From Candidatus Tariuqbacter arcticus (GTDB taxonomy: Bacteria; Electryoneota; Tariuqbacteria; Tariuqbacterales; Tariuqbacteraceae), in contig JABMRZ010000257.1 of assembly GCA_013202315.1 (NCBI GenBank), positions 1-11,181 on the forward strand: 11,181 nt of DNA. Direction: 5' to 3'. Position numbers and translations under genes: made by a program. Positions 1 to 6,704 of this stretch are shown here, one piece after another; positions within the stretch are counted from its first letter, which is position 1; each line of letters opens with the position of its first letter. Below the pieces are notes generated by a model. It made no database searches, was not told the DNA's origin, and saw only the letters and a list, made by a program, of their open reading frames with translations.

Positions 1-281
1 CCATGGTTTCGTATTGCGAATATCGTATCGCGTATTGCGTTAGAGTTTCTTAAAGCCTGGAGCAGAATGAAGTATCACACGCCTTTAGCTCTCTTGATTC
101 CCGCTTTCGCGGGAATGACAAAGGGGGGCGAATTGCTTGAGAATCGAAACTTGCATATCGAAACTCGCAACTAATTTCAATTTAATCATATCGTTAATTT
201 TTTATCAATGTCAGTTCAGTAAGAGCCTAACTCCAAATTCCCAATTCCTAATTCCTAAGCCCCAATTCCCAATTCCTTAAT
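1..281. repeat. Non-coding spacer with short repeats
   Basis: No gene is visible downstream of argS. The spacer is made of short repeated words. CGTATTGCG occurs at 10-18 and 31-39. A perfect 8-bp inverted repeat (ATTCCCGC / GCGGGAAT, 4-nt loop) lies at 97-116 and recurs in degenerate form at 2029-2053. TCGAAACTCGCA at 158-169 recurs exactly at 4765-4776. Near-tandem AATTCC(C/T) units fill about 235-283. No T-run follows the hairpin on the minus strand, so it does not look like an intrinsic terminator for argS. It looks like a dispersed intergenic repeat family. Confidence 0.55.
97..116. repeat. Dispersed hairpin repeat, copy 1
   Basis: Perfect inverted repeat with arms ATTCCCGC (97-104) and GCGGGAAT (109-116) around a TTTC loop, followed by GACA. 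The same arms plus the trailing GACA occur at 2029-2057 with a longer loop. Two copies 1.9 kb apart in spacers flanking argS suggest a genome-wide REP-like element. Confidence 0.6.
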
Positions 282-1913
282 TCACATTCTCTCCGGCGCG
301 CTCACCCCCAATAAATCCAGCCCGTTGAATAACACTATCTTGACCGCCCGGCACAAACCCAGCCTCGCCGCACTCAACTCCTTGTCGCCGGTAACTACCC
401 GATGTTTCTGGTAGAAGCGGTGGAAGCTGTAAGCCAGTTCCCCCAAATACATAGTGATGCGCGGCGTTTCCAGGTTCCTCCCGCAGCTTTCGACCACCAT
501 CGGATACTGCGCCAATTTACGCATCAAGTCGAACGCTTCCTTCTCTTTCAGCAAATCCCAATCCGGTTCTCCTGAAACGCCTTCACCCTCGGCAAAGCGC
601 TCGATGCTGCATATCCGGGCGTGCGCGTATTGGACATAGAAGACCGGATTCTCTTCCGTTTCCTTCACCGCCAAGTCGAGGTCGAAATCGAGGTGCGCCG
701 ACGCCTTCCGTTGCAAGAAGAAGAACCTCGCCGCATCGACTCCCACTTCTTCCAGCAAATCGTCCATAGTGACCATTTCCCCCGCCCGCTTGGACATCGT
801 CACTTTTTCGCCGCCGCGAATCAAATTCACCTGTTGGGCAATGATGACCGTGAAAGTTTCCGGCGGATGCTCCAGCGCCTGCAACGCCGCCTTCATTCGG
901 GGGATATATCCGTGATGGTCAGGTCCCCATATATCGATCAGCCATTCGAAATCGCGGTCATATTTGTCCTGATGGTAAGCGATATCTGGCAAGAAATAAG
1001 TAGGCCTACCATCGGAAGTCCAAAGCACACGGTCTTCATCATCGCCCCAAATTGTAGATTTGAAGTATGTTGCACCGTCTTTTTCAAATGTTAAACCTTT
1101 ATTCATTAACGCATAGCTGACTTCAATATGCTTTTTATATACTCTAACTAAAGACTCAAAATACCATCGATCAAATATTACGCTAAACCTTCTTAATATA
1201 TAATCTTGAAACTTAATATTATCGCGCACTGCAAAAAGTCCTGCATGATTCCTGTCTTGCTCTGTCAGTTTATTCCAATTAACAGTTTGAGTAGGGGTAT
1301 ATTTTTTTGCAATTCTATAAATATATTCTCCTTTATAGCCATCTTCCGGGAATTCAATTCCTTCAATACTATTCAACTCCGCATACCTCGCTATCACCGA
1401 TTCCCCTAATTTTTCAATCTGCATCCCCGCATCATTCACATAGAATTCGCTTTCCGCTCGGTAGCCGCAGGCGTTCAATATTCGTTTGAGGCTGTCTCCT
1501 AAAGCCGCCGCCCTTGCCGACACGATATTCAAGGGACCGGTCGGATTGGCGGAAACAAATTCCAGATTAACCCGCTTTCCTTTGCCGATATCGCATCGAC
1601 CATAATTTTCACCGGCGGTTAAAATTTCCGCCGCCAGCCTCAACAGATAAGCGCGGCTGAAGGTGAAATTGATGAAACCTGCTCCCGCAGTCTCGACCCT
1701 TTCCAAATAATCCGAATCGACCTTAAATGCGCGGCATATCTCTTCGGCAATCTTCCGCGGGGAAGATTTCAACCGTTTGGCGAGCAGGAAAGCGATATTG
1801 GTCGACAGATCACCGTGTTCGGGATTGCGGGGATTTTCCAAACCGATTTTCACATCTAAACCCGCCAAGGAAGACGATATTGCTTCCTGAATATGTTCCT
1901 TAATGTTTTTCAA
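282..1913 (-). CDS. argS: Arginyl-tRNA synthetase
   Basis: Class I synthetase that charges tRNA-Arg in the cytoplasm. With the TTG start at 1913 the protein has 543 residues, normal for the family. In order it shows the N-terminal tRNA-binding domain (NPEHGDLSTNIAF), the catalytic start (EFVSANPTGPL, about 118-128), the GPDHHGYIPRMKAAL stretch, the KMSKS-equivalent TMSKRAG (about 372-378), the HLDFDLDLA region and the C-terminal anticodon-binding domain ending LGVSAPERM. The open frame runs up to 2045, but those extra 44 codons cross a dispersed repeat and resemble nothing, so I use the TTG, with a weak AAGAG 4 nt upstream. Two oddities: the HIGH signature is NIVS (residues 129-132), and the segment at about 1050-1380 is only about 30% GC against 45-60% around it, yet stays in frame. 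It sits downstream of rsfS on the same strand. The stop is TGA. Confidence 0.95.
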   Translation of the reverse strand: MKNIKEHIQEAISSSLAGLDVKIGLENPRNPEHGDLSTNIAFLLAKRLKSSPRKIAEEICRAFKVDSDYLERVETAGAGFINFTFSRAYLLRLAAEILTAGENYGRCDIGKGKRVNLEFVSANPTGPLNIVSARAAALGDSLKRILNACGYRAESEFYVNDAGMQIEKLGESVIARYAELNSIEGIEFPEDGYKGEYIYRIAKKYTPTQTVNWNKLTEQDRNHAGLFAVRDNIKFQDYILRRFSVIFDRWYFESLVRVYKKHIEVSYALMNKGLTFEKDGATYFKSTIWGDDEDRVLWTSDGRPTYFLPDIAYHQDKYDRDFEWLIDIWGPDHHGYIPRMKAALQALEHPPETFTVIIAQQVNLIRGGEKVTMSKRAGEMVTMDDLLEEVGVDAARFFFLQRKASAHLDFDLDLAVKETEENPVFYVQYAHARICSIERFAEGEGVSGEPDWDLLKEKEAFDLMRKLAQYPMVVESCGRNLETPRITMYLGELAYSFHRFYQKHRVVTGDKELSAARLGLCRAVKIVLFNGLDLLGVSAPERM

Positions 1914-2296
1914 ATTACTCTTAAGATGATTTTTACCATGGAGACACTGAGAAAAGATAATTATAATAAACGAATTTAATAGTTGCGTATAGATATCATT
2001 CCGGTTTGATTGGAATCTATTTTTCTGGATTCCCGCTAAAAGCATGCGGGAATGACATTTGATTAGTATTCGAATATTGTAAATAGTGATTTGCGCAATG
2101 AATTATTTCGCTCATTATAATATTAGGCGCAAGTTTAAGGTATCTGTTCCCAAGTATAGACAAAATTGCTGTTGTTTTCGTGCTTTGGGGCGCCGTACCG
2201 ACTATCCGGGTTGAAAATAGCGGCAACGCGAGTCTGCTTACCGATAATTATAATGTATTTGTGAAAATGCCGCGAAACAAGCCTTCTTTTAAGGGA
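1914..2296. other. Spacer between rsfS and argS, no convincing gene
   Basis: This 383-nt stretch holds the second hairpin repeat (2029-2053), AT-rich sequence around it, and a GC-richer island at about 2175-2245. Short open frames cross the island on both strands, but none shows a recognisable domain or a ribosome binding site. The minus-strand frame that joins argS at its 5' end is open by chance through the repeat. A dispersed repeat or gene remnant is possible for the island. Confidence 0.5.
2029..2053. repeat. Dispersed hairpin repeat, copy 2
   Basis: Arms ATTCCCGC (2029-2036) and GCGGGAAT (2046-2053) enclose a 9-nt loop. The arms and the trailing GACA match the copy at 97-120. The ATG of the over-extended argS reading frame falls in this loop, which argues against that start. 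Confidence 0.6.
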
Positions 2297-2659
2297 TTAT
2301 TTGCTCTCGTAATGTTTGGCTTCAGCTTCGCCCCAAAGCCGTTCAATGGAGTAAAATTTTCTCACTTCCGGCAGGAACAGATGCACCACCACATCTGTGA
2401 AATCTATCAGCACCCATCGGAGATTATCATAGCCTTCAATATGAAGCGGTCTAACCCCTTCTGAGGCTGTCCCTTCCAAAATATAATCCGCCACCGCCAT
2501 CAAATGCACATCCACCGCCCCTGAAGCGATAATGAAATAATCGCAGACCGTGGTCATCTGCCTGACATTTAAAGTAACCACATCTAAAGCTCGTTTTTCC
2601 AGCGCCAGGCGGACTATTTTCTCAGTAAGCTGTTTTGAATCCGTGTCTGTTTCCTGAAT
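2297..2659 (-). CDS. rsfS: Ribosome silencing factor RsfS (Iojap family)
   Basis: RsfS binds ribosomal protein uL14 on the 50S subunit and blocks subunit joining when nutrients are short. The translation has the family core: DVVTLNV, CDYFIIASG, PLHIEGYDNLRWVLIDFTDVVVHLF and FYSIERLW at the end. A GTG at 2581 gives only 94 residues and would cut off the first family helix. Translation upstream in the same frame gives TEKIVRLALEKRALD, which fits that helix, so coding reaches at least about 2640. The frame stays open to a TAA at 2675-2677 but contains no ATG, GTG or TTG there. An ATT at 2657-2659 is the only near-cognate codon in a sensible place and is used here as a provisional start. An out-of-frame ATG at 2685-2687, just below a good promoter, would need a +1 shift. 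Either an unusual start, a frameshift or a sequence error is possible. Confidence 0.88.
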   Translation of the reverse strand: MQETDTDSKQLTEKIVRLALEKRALDVVTLNVRQMTTVCDYFIIASGAVDVHLMAVADYILEGTASEGVRPLHIEGYDNLRWVLIDFTDVVVHLFLPEVRKFYSIERLWGEAEAKHYESK

Positions 2660-2708
2660 TTTATCGAATGCGCCTTATTGTTTTCATCGATACAATACTA
2701 ATACTTTG

Positions 2709-2737
2709 AATATAAATAATCTGTTCCATACAATCAA
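2709..2737 (-). promoter_or_regulatory. Candidate sigma-70 promoter for rsfS-argS
   Basis: On the minus strand, TTGATT (2732-2737) and TATATT (2709-2714) are separated by exactly 17 nt. Initiation would fall near 2702, between the tRNA-Sec terminator and rsfS. This is where a new promoter is needed, since the terminator at 2803-2837 should end upstream transcription. It leaves only about 15 nt of leader before the ATG at 2687. Confidence 0.5.
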
Positions 2738-2802
2738 GTTATAACTGGAAGAGATTTATCGAGATTAATTCAGCGGAACTAATAATCACCGACCAAACGC
2801 TG

Positions 2803-2837
2803 AAAAAAAACCGGGCGGCAATTCATCCGCCGCCCGG
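2803..2837 (-). terminator. Intrinsic terminator downstream of tRNA-Sec
   Basis: A perfect 9-bp GC-rich stem (CCGGGCGGC at 2811-2819 with GCCGCCCGG at 2829-2837) has a 9-nt loop. On the minus strand it is followed directly by a run of eight T (2803-2810). It begins 11 nt past the tRNA-Sec CCA end, so it should end the selB-selD-selC transcript and separate it from rsfS-argS. Confidence 0.9.
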
Positions 2838-2848
2838 GCTATTAAACT

Positions 2849-2945
2849 TGGCGGGAGCGTGTGAGGATCGAACTCACCGCGGACATTATTAGTGCCCGCC
2901 AGCGGGTTTGAAGCCCGTGAAGCACGCCAGTGCCCATCCGCTCCC
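2849..2945 (-). tRNA. selC: tRNA-Sec (anticodon UCA)
   Basis: Selenocysteine tRNA of 97 nt with an encoded CCA (2849-2851) and discriminator G. Visible hallmarks are: acceptor arms GGGAGCGG and ACGCTCCC in the 8-nt bacterial arrangement; a 6-bp D stem (GGGCAC/GTGCTT, two G-U pairs) with a 4-nt TGGC loop; anticodon loop CTTCAAA with TCA at 2909-2911; a long variable arm with a 7-bp stem (GCGGGCA/TGTCCGC) and 7-nt loop; and T arm GTGAG-TTCGATC-CTCAC. The eighth acceptor pair is G-A and the last anticodon-stem pair is A-C, both non-canonical. It follows the GS fragment by 87 nt. A TATATT at 2961-2966 could be a -10 box for a private promoter, but no good -35 is seen. It serves SelA for charging and SelB for delivery. 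Confidence 0.95.
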
Positions 2946-3032
2946 CTATTATCAACCCTAAATATAATAAATTTTTCCGAAATATGAAAGTCTATCCGGT
3001 AAAAAAATTAAATTTGGAATACACCCCTCATC

Positions 3033-3563
3033 TCACATTATTGGCAAATACTTCTCTAATTCATATTGAGATACAATACTACGGTATCTGTCCCATTCTA
3101 TCTGCTTGTTATCAATGAGCTTATTGAACACATGGTCGCCCAGGACTTCCTTCATTAAATCGCTCTTTCGCAATTCCTGAACCGCTTCAAAGAGGTCGCC
3201 AGGCAAAGCGCCGATATTATGGTTGCGAAGGTCTAATGGCGACATAGTGTAAATGTTCTCTTCCACCGGGGGAGGCAGCTCGAGATTCTCCCGAACACCC
3301 TTCATCCCCGCCCCAAGCATCGCTGAAAACGCTAAATAAGGGTTGCAAGCCGGGTCGGGAATCGCCATCAAATCGCTTTCGTGAATCCGGGCGAATCCTT
3401 CCACCGATGAACCATCGAAACCCATACCCGATTCCATCGCCCCCGGCAATTCGCGGGGAGTTATAGCGAACCCCCTCAATTGACCCAGAATATCGGTGAA
3501 CCACAAGCGAATTATGGTTATCTTCTCATTCTTCACAACTTTCAATACTTCTTCAATGGTCAT
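3033..3563 (-). CDS. Internally deleted glutamine synthetase (mini-GS or decayed gene)
   Basis: The 176 residues match both ends of a type I glutamine synthetase. Residues 1-68 are the N-terminal beta-grasp domain, with LWFTDILGQLRGFAI, MGFDGSSVEGF (Asp50 loop) and ARIHESD. Residues 72-176 are the C-terminal end, with CNPYLAFSAML, ELPPPVEENIY, LPGDLFEAVQEL, EWDRYR and the terminal ELEKYLPIM. A full enzyme is about 440 residues. The missing 260 or so carry the metal-binding glutamates, the glutamate/ammonium site and most of the ATP site, so it cannot be an active synthetase. The join is at PDP (residues 69-71), a motif that occurs at both positions in normal GS. This suggests in-frame loss between short direct repeats. 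No stop or frameshift is present. No clear ribosome binding site is seen. It could be a recent pseudogene, an assembly collapse, or a retained oligomer-interfering protein. Confidence 0.85.
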   Translation of the reverse strand: MTIEEVLKVVKNEKITIIRLWFTDILGQLRGFAITPRELPGAMESGMGFDGSSVEGFARIHESDLMAIPDPACNPYLAFSAMLGAGMKGVRENLELPPPVEENIYTMSPLDLRNHNIGALPGDLFEAVQELRKSDLMKEVLGDHVFNKLIDNKQIEWDRYRSIVSQYELEKYLPIM

Positions 3564-3657
3564 ACATATACCATACTAATATTTGTTTAATGCTTTATTC
3601 CAGATTACAAACAGCAGCTTTACCATCCTCAATATCTTATATCTTATTTCTTATCAC

Positions 3658-4716
3658 TTATATCGTCACTTCAATTGTTCCCCCTTTACCCTCGACTACC
3701 TTGCCAATCTCCACCACCCAATCTTCCTCGCCGCGCTTTTTAACTTCGTCCAGGAATATTTCCACCTTTTCCGGCGCGACCACGACCAATAAGCCTCCCG
3801 ATGTTTGCGCATCGCAAAACGCTATCTGCATCTCTAAGGAGACATTTTCGCCGAAGGTTACCTTACCTTCCAAGAAGGTTTTATTATTGAACGACCCCCC
3901 GGGGACCGTGCCCATCCTGATACACTCATACGCCTTCTCTAACACCGGCACCTTTTCAGCATGAATCAACAGGCGCACACCGCTCGCTTCCGCCATTTCC
4001 CAAGCGTGCCCCAGCAGTCCGAACCCGGTAACATCGGTGGCGGCGTGAGCTTGGGCGGCTATCATCGCTTCGGCAGTGGCGCGGTTCAACTTACGCATTA
4101 TTTCGATGCACTCGCGGGCGTCATCATCGGTCGCCTTCCCCGCCCGCACCGCGGTGGTAATCACCCCGGAACCCAAGGGCTTGCTGAGAAAGATTTTATC
4201 GCCAATCACCGCTCCAGCGTTAGTGATGATTTTATCGGGATGAATCACCCCGGTTACCGACAAACCGTATTTCAGCTCATTATCCTTAATGGTATGACCG
4301 CCGACGATGGAAATCCCCGCTTCTTTAGCCTTGGCGTAGGCTCCGCGCAGGATATCGGTCATCACTTCCAAGGGGAAAGTTCCCTGGGGAAATCCCATTA
4401 TATTCAATGCGCATAACGGCTCGCCTCCCATCGCATACACATCGGAGATGGAATTGGCGGCGGCGATTTCACCGTAATGATACGGATTGTCCACCACCGG
4501 AGTGAACACATCAACCGTCTGAATCAAAGCAATGTCGTCGCTTAATTTCACCACACCTGCGTCATCGGCGGTGTTGAATCCGACTAAAACTCTCGGATCG
4601 TCTATCGGAGGGAGCGCTTCCAGCACTCTGCCCAAATCTTGGGGACCCATTTTCGACGCTCAACCGGCGCAGGCGACTGCGGTAGTCAGCCTTATCTCTT
4701 TTTTATCCTGGTTCAT
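3658..4716 (-). CDS. selD: Selenide, water dikinase (selenophosphate synthetase), Sec-containing
   Basis: SelD makes selenophosphate from selenide and ATP, the selenium donor for Sec synthesis. Reading from the ATG at 4714-4716 gives 352 codons, close to the usual 350. Codon 19 is TGA (4660-4662) in the context ACAG-U-ASKMGPQDL, where the family has GCGCK or GUGCK: a Sec or Cys three residues before the essential Lys (here Lys22). The next ATG (4648-4650) starts after this site and would give an enzyme without its catalytic residues. Downstream are TVDVFTPVVDNPYHYGEIAAANSISDVYAMGG, the ATP-site SIVGGHTIKD, and TDVTGFGLLGHAWEMAE and TSGGLLVVV near the C-terminus. A hairpin just after the TGA fits a bacterial SECIS. 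It lies 68 nt after selB on the same strand, so the locus supplies the machinery to read its own UGA. Confidence 0.95.
4631..4662 (-). promoter_or_regulatory. UGA Sec codon and bacterial SECIS-like hairpin in selD
   Basis: The TGA is at 4660-4662. On the transcript a hairpin CCCAA-GAU-UUGGG (4631-4643) follows. Its apical loop begins 22 nt after the UGA and opens with G. Known bacterial SECIS elements have a small apical loop 16-37 nt from the UGA with a G among its first two bases, so this fits. It would recruit SelB with Sec-tRNA. The stem is short (5 bp, then a C-C mismatch and a U-A pair). Confidence 0.75.
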
Positions 4717-4784
4717 AATACAATTCAAATCTTTATATTTGTAGATATTTATATTTCACAATACTCGAAACTCGCAGCTTGCAG

Positions 4785-6704
4785 CTATCCTTCTTCCCGC
4801 AGCACTCTCACATCCCCAATCCGCTTGGTCAGCCCGATTTCATCGAAATGATTAAGTATGGGAGTGGTGAATTTACGGGTGCTGTTCAGTTTCTCCCTTA
4901 GTTCGTAGAACTTGGCTTCGCCCTTTTCTCTGATGGTGTCCAGCACGATATTTCGAGCTTCTTCGATGCGGTCGGAATGGAAGATGAGCGCTTTGCCCAG
5001 CCTGACCCCCAATTCGACCAATATTCCTGACTCGACCATCCCGGTCACCACATTCCGCACTTCTCCCGGCTTCTCCGCCCCCAGCTTCACCACTAATTCC
5101 TCGAATTCAGGTGTGACGAACTTCGCCTCATAGTATATCTTTTCAATCCGCTCTTTCAGTCTTTCCTGTTCAGGGGTGAACTCGATGGCATGGCCGGCGA
5201 TGAAAATCCGTTCCTTCCTGATCCCGATTTCGCCTTTATCAGCCATTTCATTCAGCAGCGCATTGAAGAAGCCGTTTTCCGCATGGGGAAACATCTTCAT
5301 TTTTAATTCGGATTTCTTTATTCCCTGCCGCAGAGGATTTTCGGCGTGGAAATCGCGCAGGAACCGCTTGAGCGCTTCCTCGGTATCGCCGAATTCTTCG
5401 GCGTGAACATAACCGGCGTTAGCGCCTTCCCCAAATTTAGTCAGCCGGTTCTTCTTCACCAGCAGAGCCAGTACCTCTTCCGCCTCTTCCATCGAAAGCG
5501 CCCGCTCCTTGGCGACAACTTCCACCGTGAATAATCGCTGGGGATTATCTTTCAAGTGGAATTCCACCACCTTTTCCGGGTCGGCGTCGGCGATTGTTTC
5601 TAAAATCTCTATCCTCTCATCCTGGAGATACTTCAACTTCTGCGGATGAGTTTCCAAAATGGTCCCGCCGCCGATGGTGCGCCCCGGCGAATAATCGCGG
5701 ATGACGAAAGCGTCCCCCACATCGGGAGCGATCTGGCTCTCCAGCCTGAATTGAACGATAGTCTCCGTCCCCGGATAAATGTCCCCCTTCTCCAAATTCA
5801 CCACCCGGCACAGTATTTCCGCCGTGCCCAAATGAAGCCTCACCCGCGTCCGGTTCTTCAAAGGTTTCTTGCAGGATGGAAGGTATTGCAGCTTTGCGTT
5901 CAGCATATAGGTCGGCTGGAAATATCCTGGAGCGGTCAGAATATCCCCCCGCTGAATTTCGTCCACATCCACTCCCATAAGATTAATCGCCACCCGCTCA
6001 CCTATCCGGCACTCTTCGCGCGGTTTATTGTGCACCTGCAGTTTTTTCACCCGCAAAGTCTTCCCCTGCGGGAGCAAATCCACCTTCTCCCCCGGATGAA
6101 TTCTACCGGACAATACGGTTCCCGCCACAATCGTCCCCGCGCCTTTGATGGTGAAAACCCGGTCAATCCACAGCCGGAATATCCCCCTATCCGCTCGCGC
6201 CGGCAGCTTTTCAGCCATATCCAAGATAGCCAGCCTCAATTCGGGAATTCCTGCCCCGTTCACATTGGAGATCGGAAAAATCGGAGCATCCTTCAAAAAA
6301 GAACCCTTCACCAATTCCCGGATATCCTCCATTACCATTTCTACCCACTCTTCCTCTACTAAATCAACCTTAGTTAAGGCAATCAATCCATTGGGAACCC
6401 CTAAAAGCTGGAGTATTTCAAAATGCTCCTCGGTTTGAGGCATAATCCCGTCATCGGCGGCTACTACCAAAACCCCTATGTCCAGGGTCGAAACCCCGGA
6501 AAGCATATTCTTGATGAATTTCTCATGCCCCGGCACATCGATTATGGTGATGTCATCCCCCAAAAACGCGAATCCCAGGTCGGTGGTCATCTGCCGCTCC
6601 TTCTCCTCCTTCAACCGGTCAGGGTCGTATCCGGTGAGGGATATGATGAGCGCAGATTTTCCGTGATCTATATGTCCTGCGGTTCCAATAACTGTGTGAC
6701 GCAT
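4785..6704 (-). CDS. selB: Selenocysteine-specific elongation factor SelB
   Basis: GTPase that carries Sec-tRNA(Sec) to the ribosome at UGA codons marked by a SECIS hairpin. The 639 residues match the usual 600-640. Near the N-terminus are the P-loop GHIDHGKS (10-17), switch I region LKEEKERQMTTDLGFAF (31-47), DVPGHEKFI (56-64) and TKVD (111-114). Beta-barrel domains follow (RLWIDRVFTIKGAGTIVAGT, VHNKPREECRIGERVAINLMGVD, DYSPGRTIGGG). The C-terminal third (about 370-639) is the array of winged helices that binds the SECIS RNA. Switch I reads RQMTTD where many SelB have RGITID. The start ATG has GGGA 8 nt upstream. This is the first gene of the minus-strand Sec block; the divergent lipoprotein operon begins beyond a shared 0.3-kb spacer. 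Confidence 0.96.
   Translation of the reverse strand: MRHTVIGTAGHIDHGKSALIISLTGYDPDRLKEEKERQMTTDLGFAFLGDDITIIDVPGHEKFIKNMLSGVSTLDIGVLVVAADDGIMPQTEEHFEILQLLGVPNGLIALTKVDLVEEEWVEMVMEDIRELVKGSFLKDAPIFPISNVNGAGIPELRLAILDMAEKLPARADRGIFRLWIDRVFTIKGAGTIVAGTVLSGRIHPGEKVDLLPQGKTLRVKKLQVHNKPREECRIGERVAINLMGVDVDEIQRGDILTAPGYFQPTYMLNAKLQYLPSCKKPLKNRTRVRLHLGTAEILCRVVNLEKGDIYPGTETIVQFRLESQIAPDVGDAFVIRDYSPGRTIGGGTILETHPQKLKYLQDERIEILETIADADPEKVVEFHLKDNPQRLFTVEVVAKERALSMEEAEEVLALLVKKNRLTKFGEGANAGYVHAEEFGDTEEALKRFLRDFHAENPLRQGIKKSELKMKMFPHAENGFFNALLNEMADKGEIGIRKERIFIAGHAIEFTPEQERLKERIEKIYYEAKFVTPEFEELVVKLGAEKPGEVRNVVTGMVESGILVELGVRLGKALIFHSDRIEEARNIVLDTIREKGEAKFYELREKLNSTRKFTTPILNHFDEIGLTKRIGDVRVLREEG

Noticed and set aside
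621..1094. 157-codon plus-strand ORF
   Set aside because: Antisense shadow of argS with no independent coding signal.
1914..2045. 44-codon N-terminal extension of argS to an ATG at 2045
   Set aside because: The extension crosses a dispersed hairpin repeat, has no similarity to ArgRS and would place the start in the repeat's loop. Homology begins right after the TTG at 1913.
2180..2464. Plus-strand ORF of 94 codons
   Set aside because: It runs antisense through the conserved end of rsfS and has no ribosome binding site or recognisable domain.
3033..3035. TGA at the end of the GS fragment as a second Sec codon
   Set aside because: GS normally ends at ELEKYLP plus one or two residues, so this is an ordinary stop. 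The sequence after it gives no homologous extension.
3630..3665. Tandem ATAAG-type units at the selD 3' end as a regulatory array
   Set aside because: The units are imperfect and very short, and fit ordinary AT-rich low-complexity spacer.
5646..6362. 238-codon plus-strand ORF
   Set aside because: It lies wholly antisense within selB. Its composition is that of the complementary strand of a coding gene and no domain is visible.
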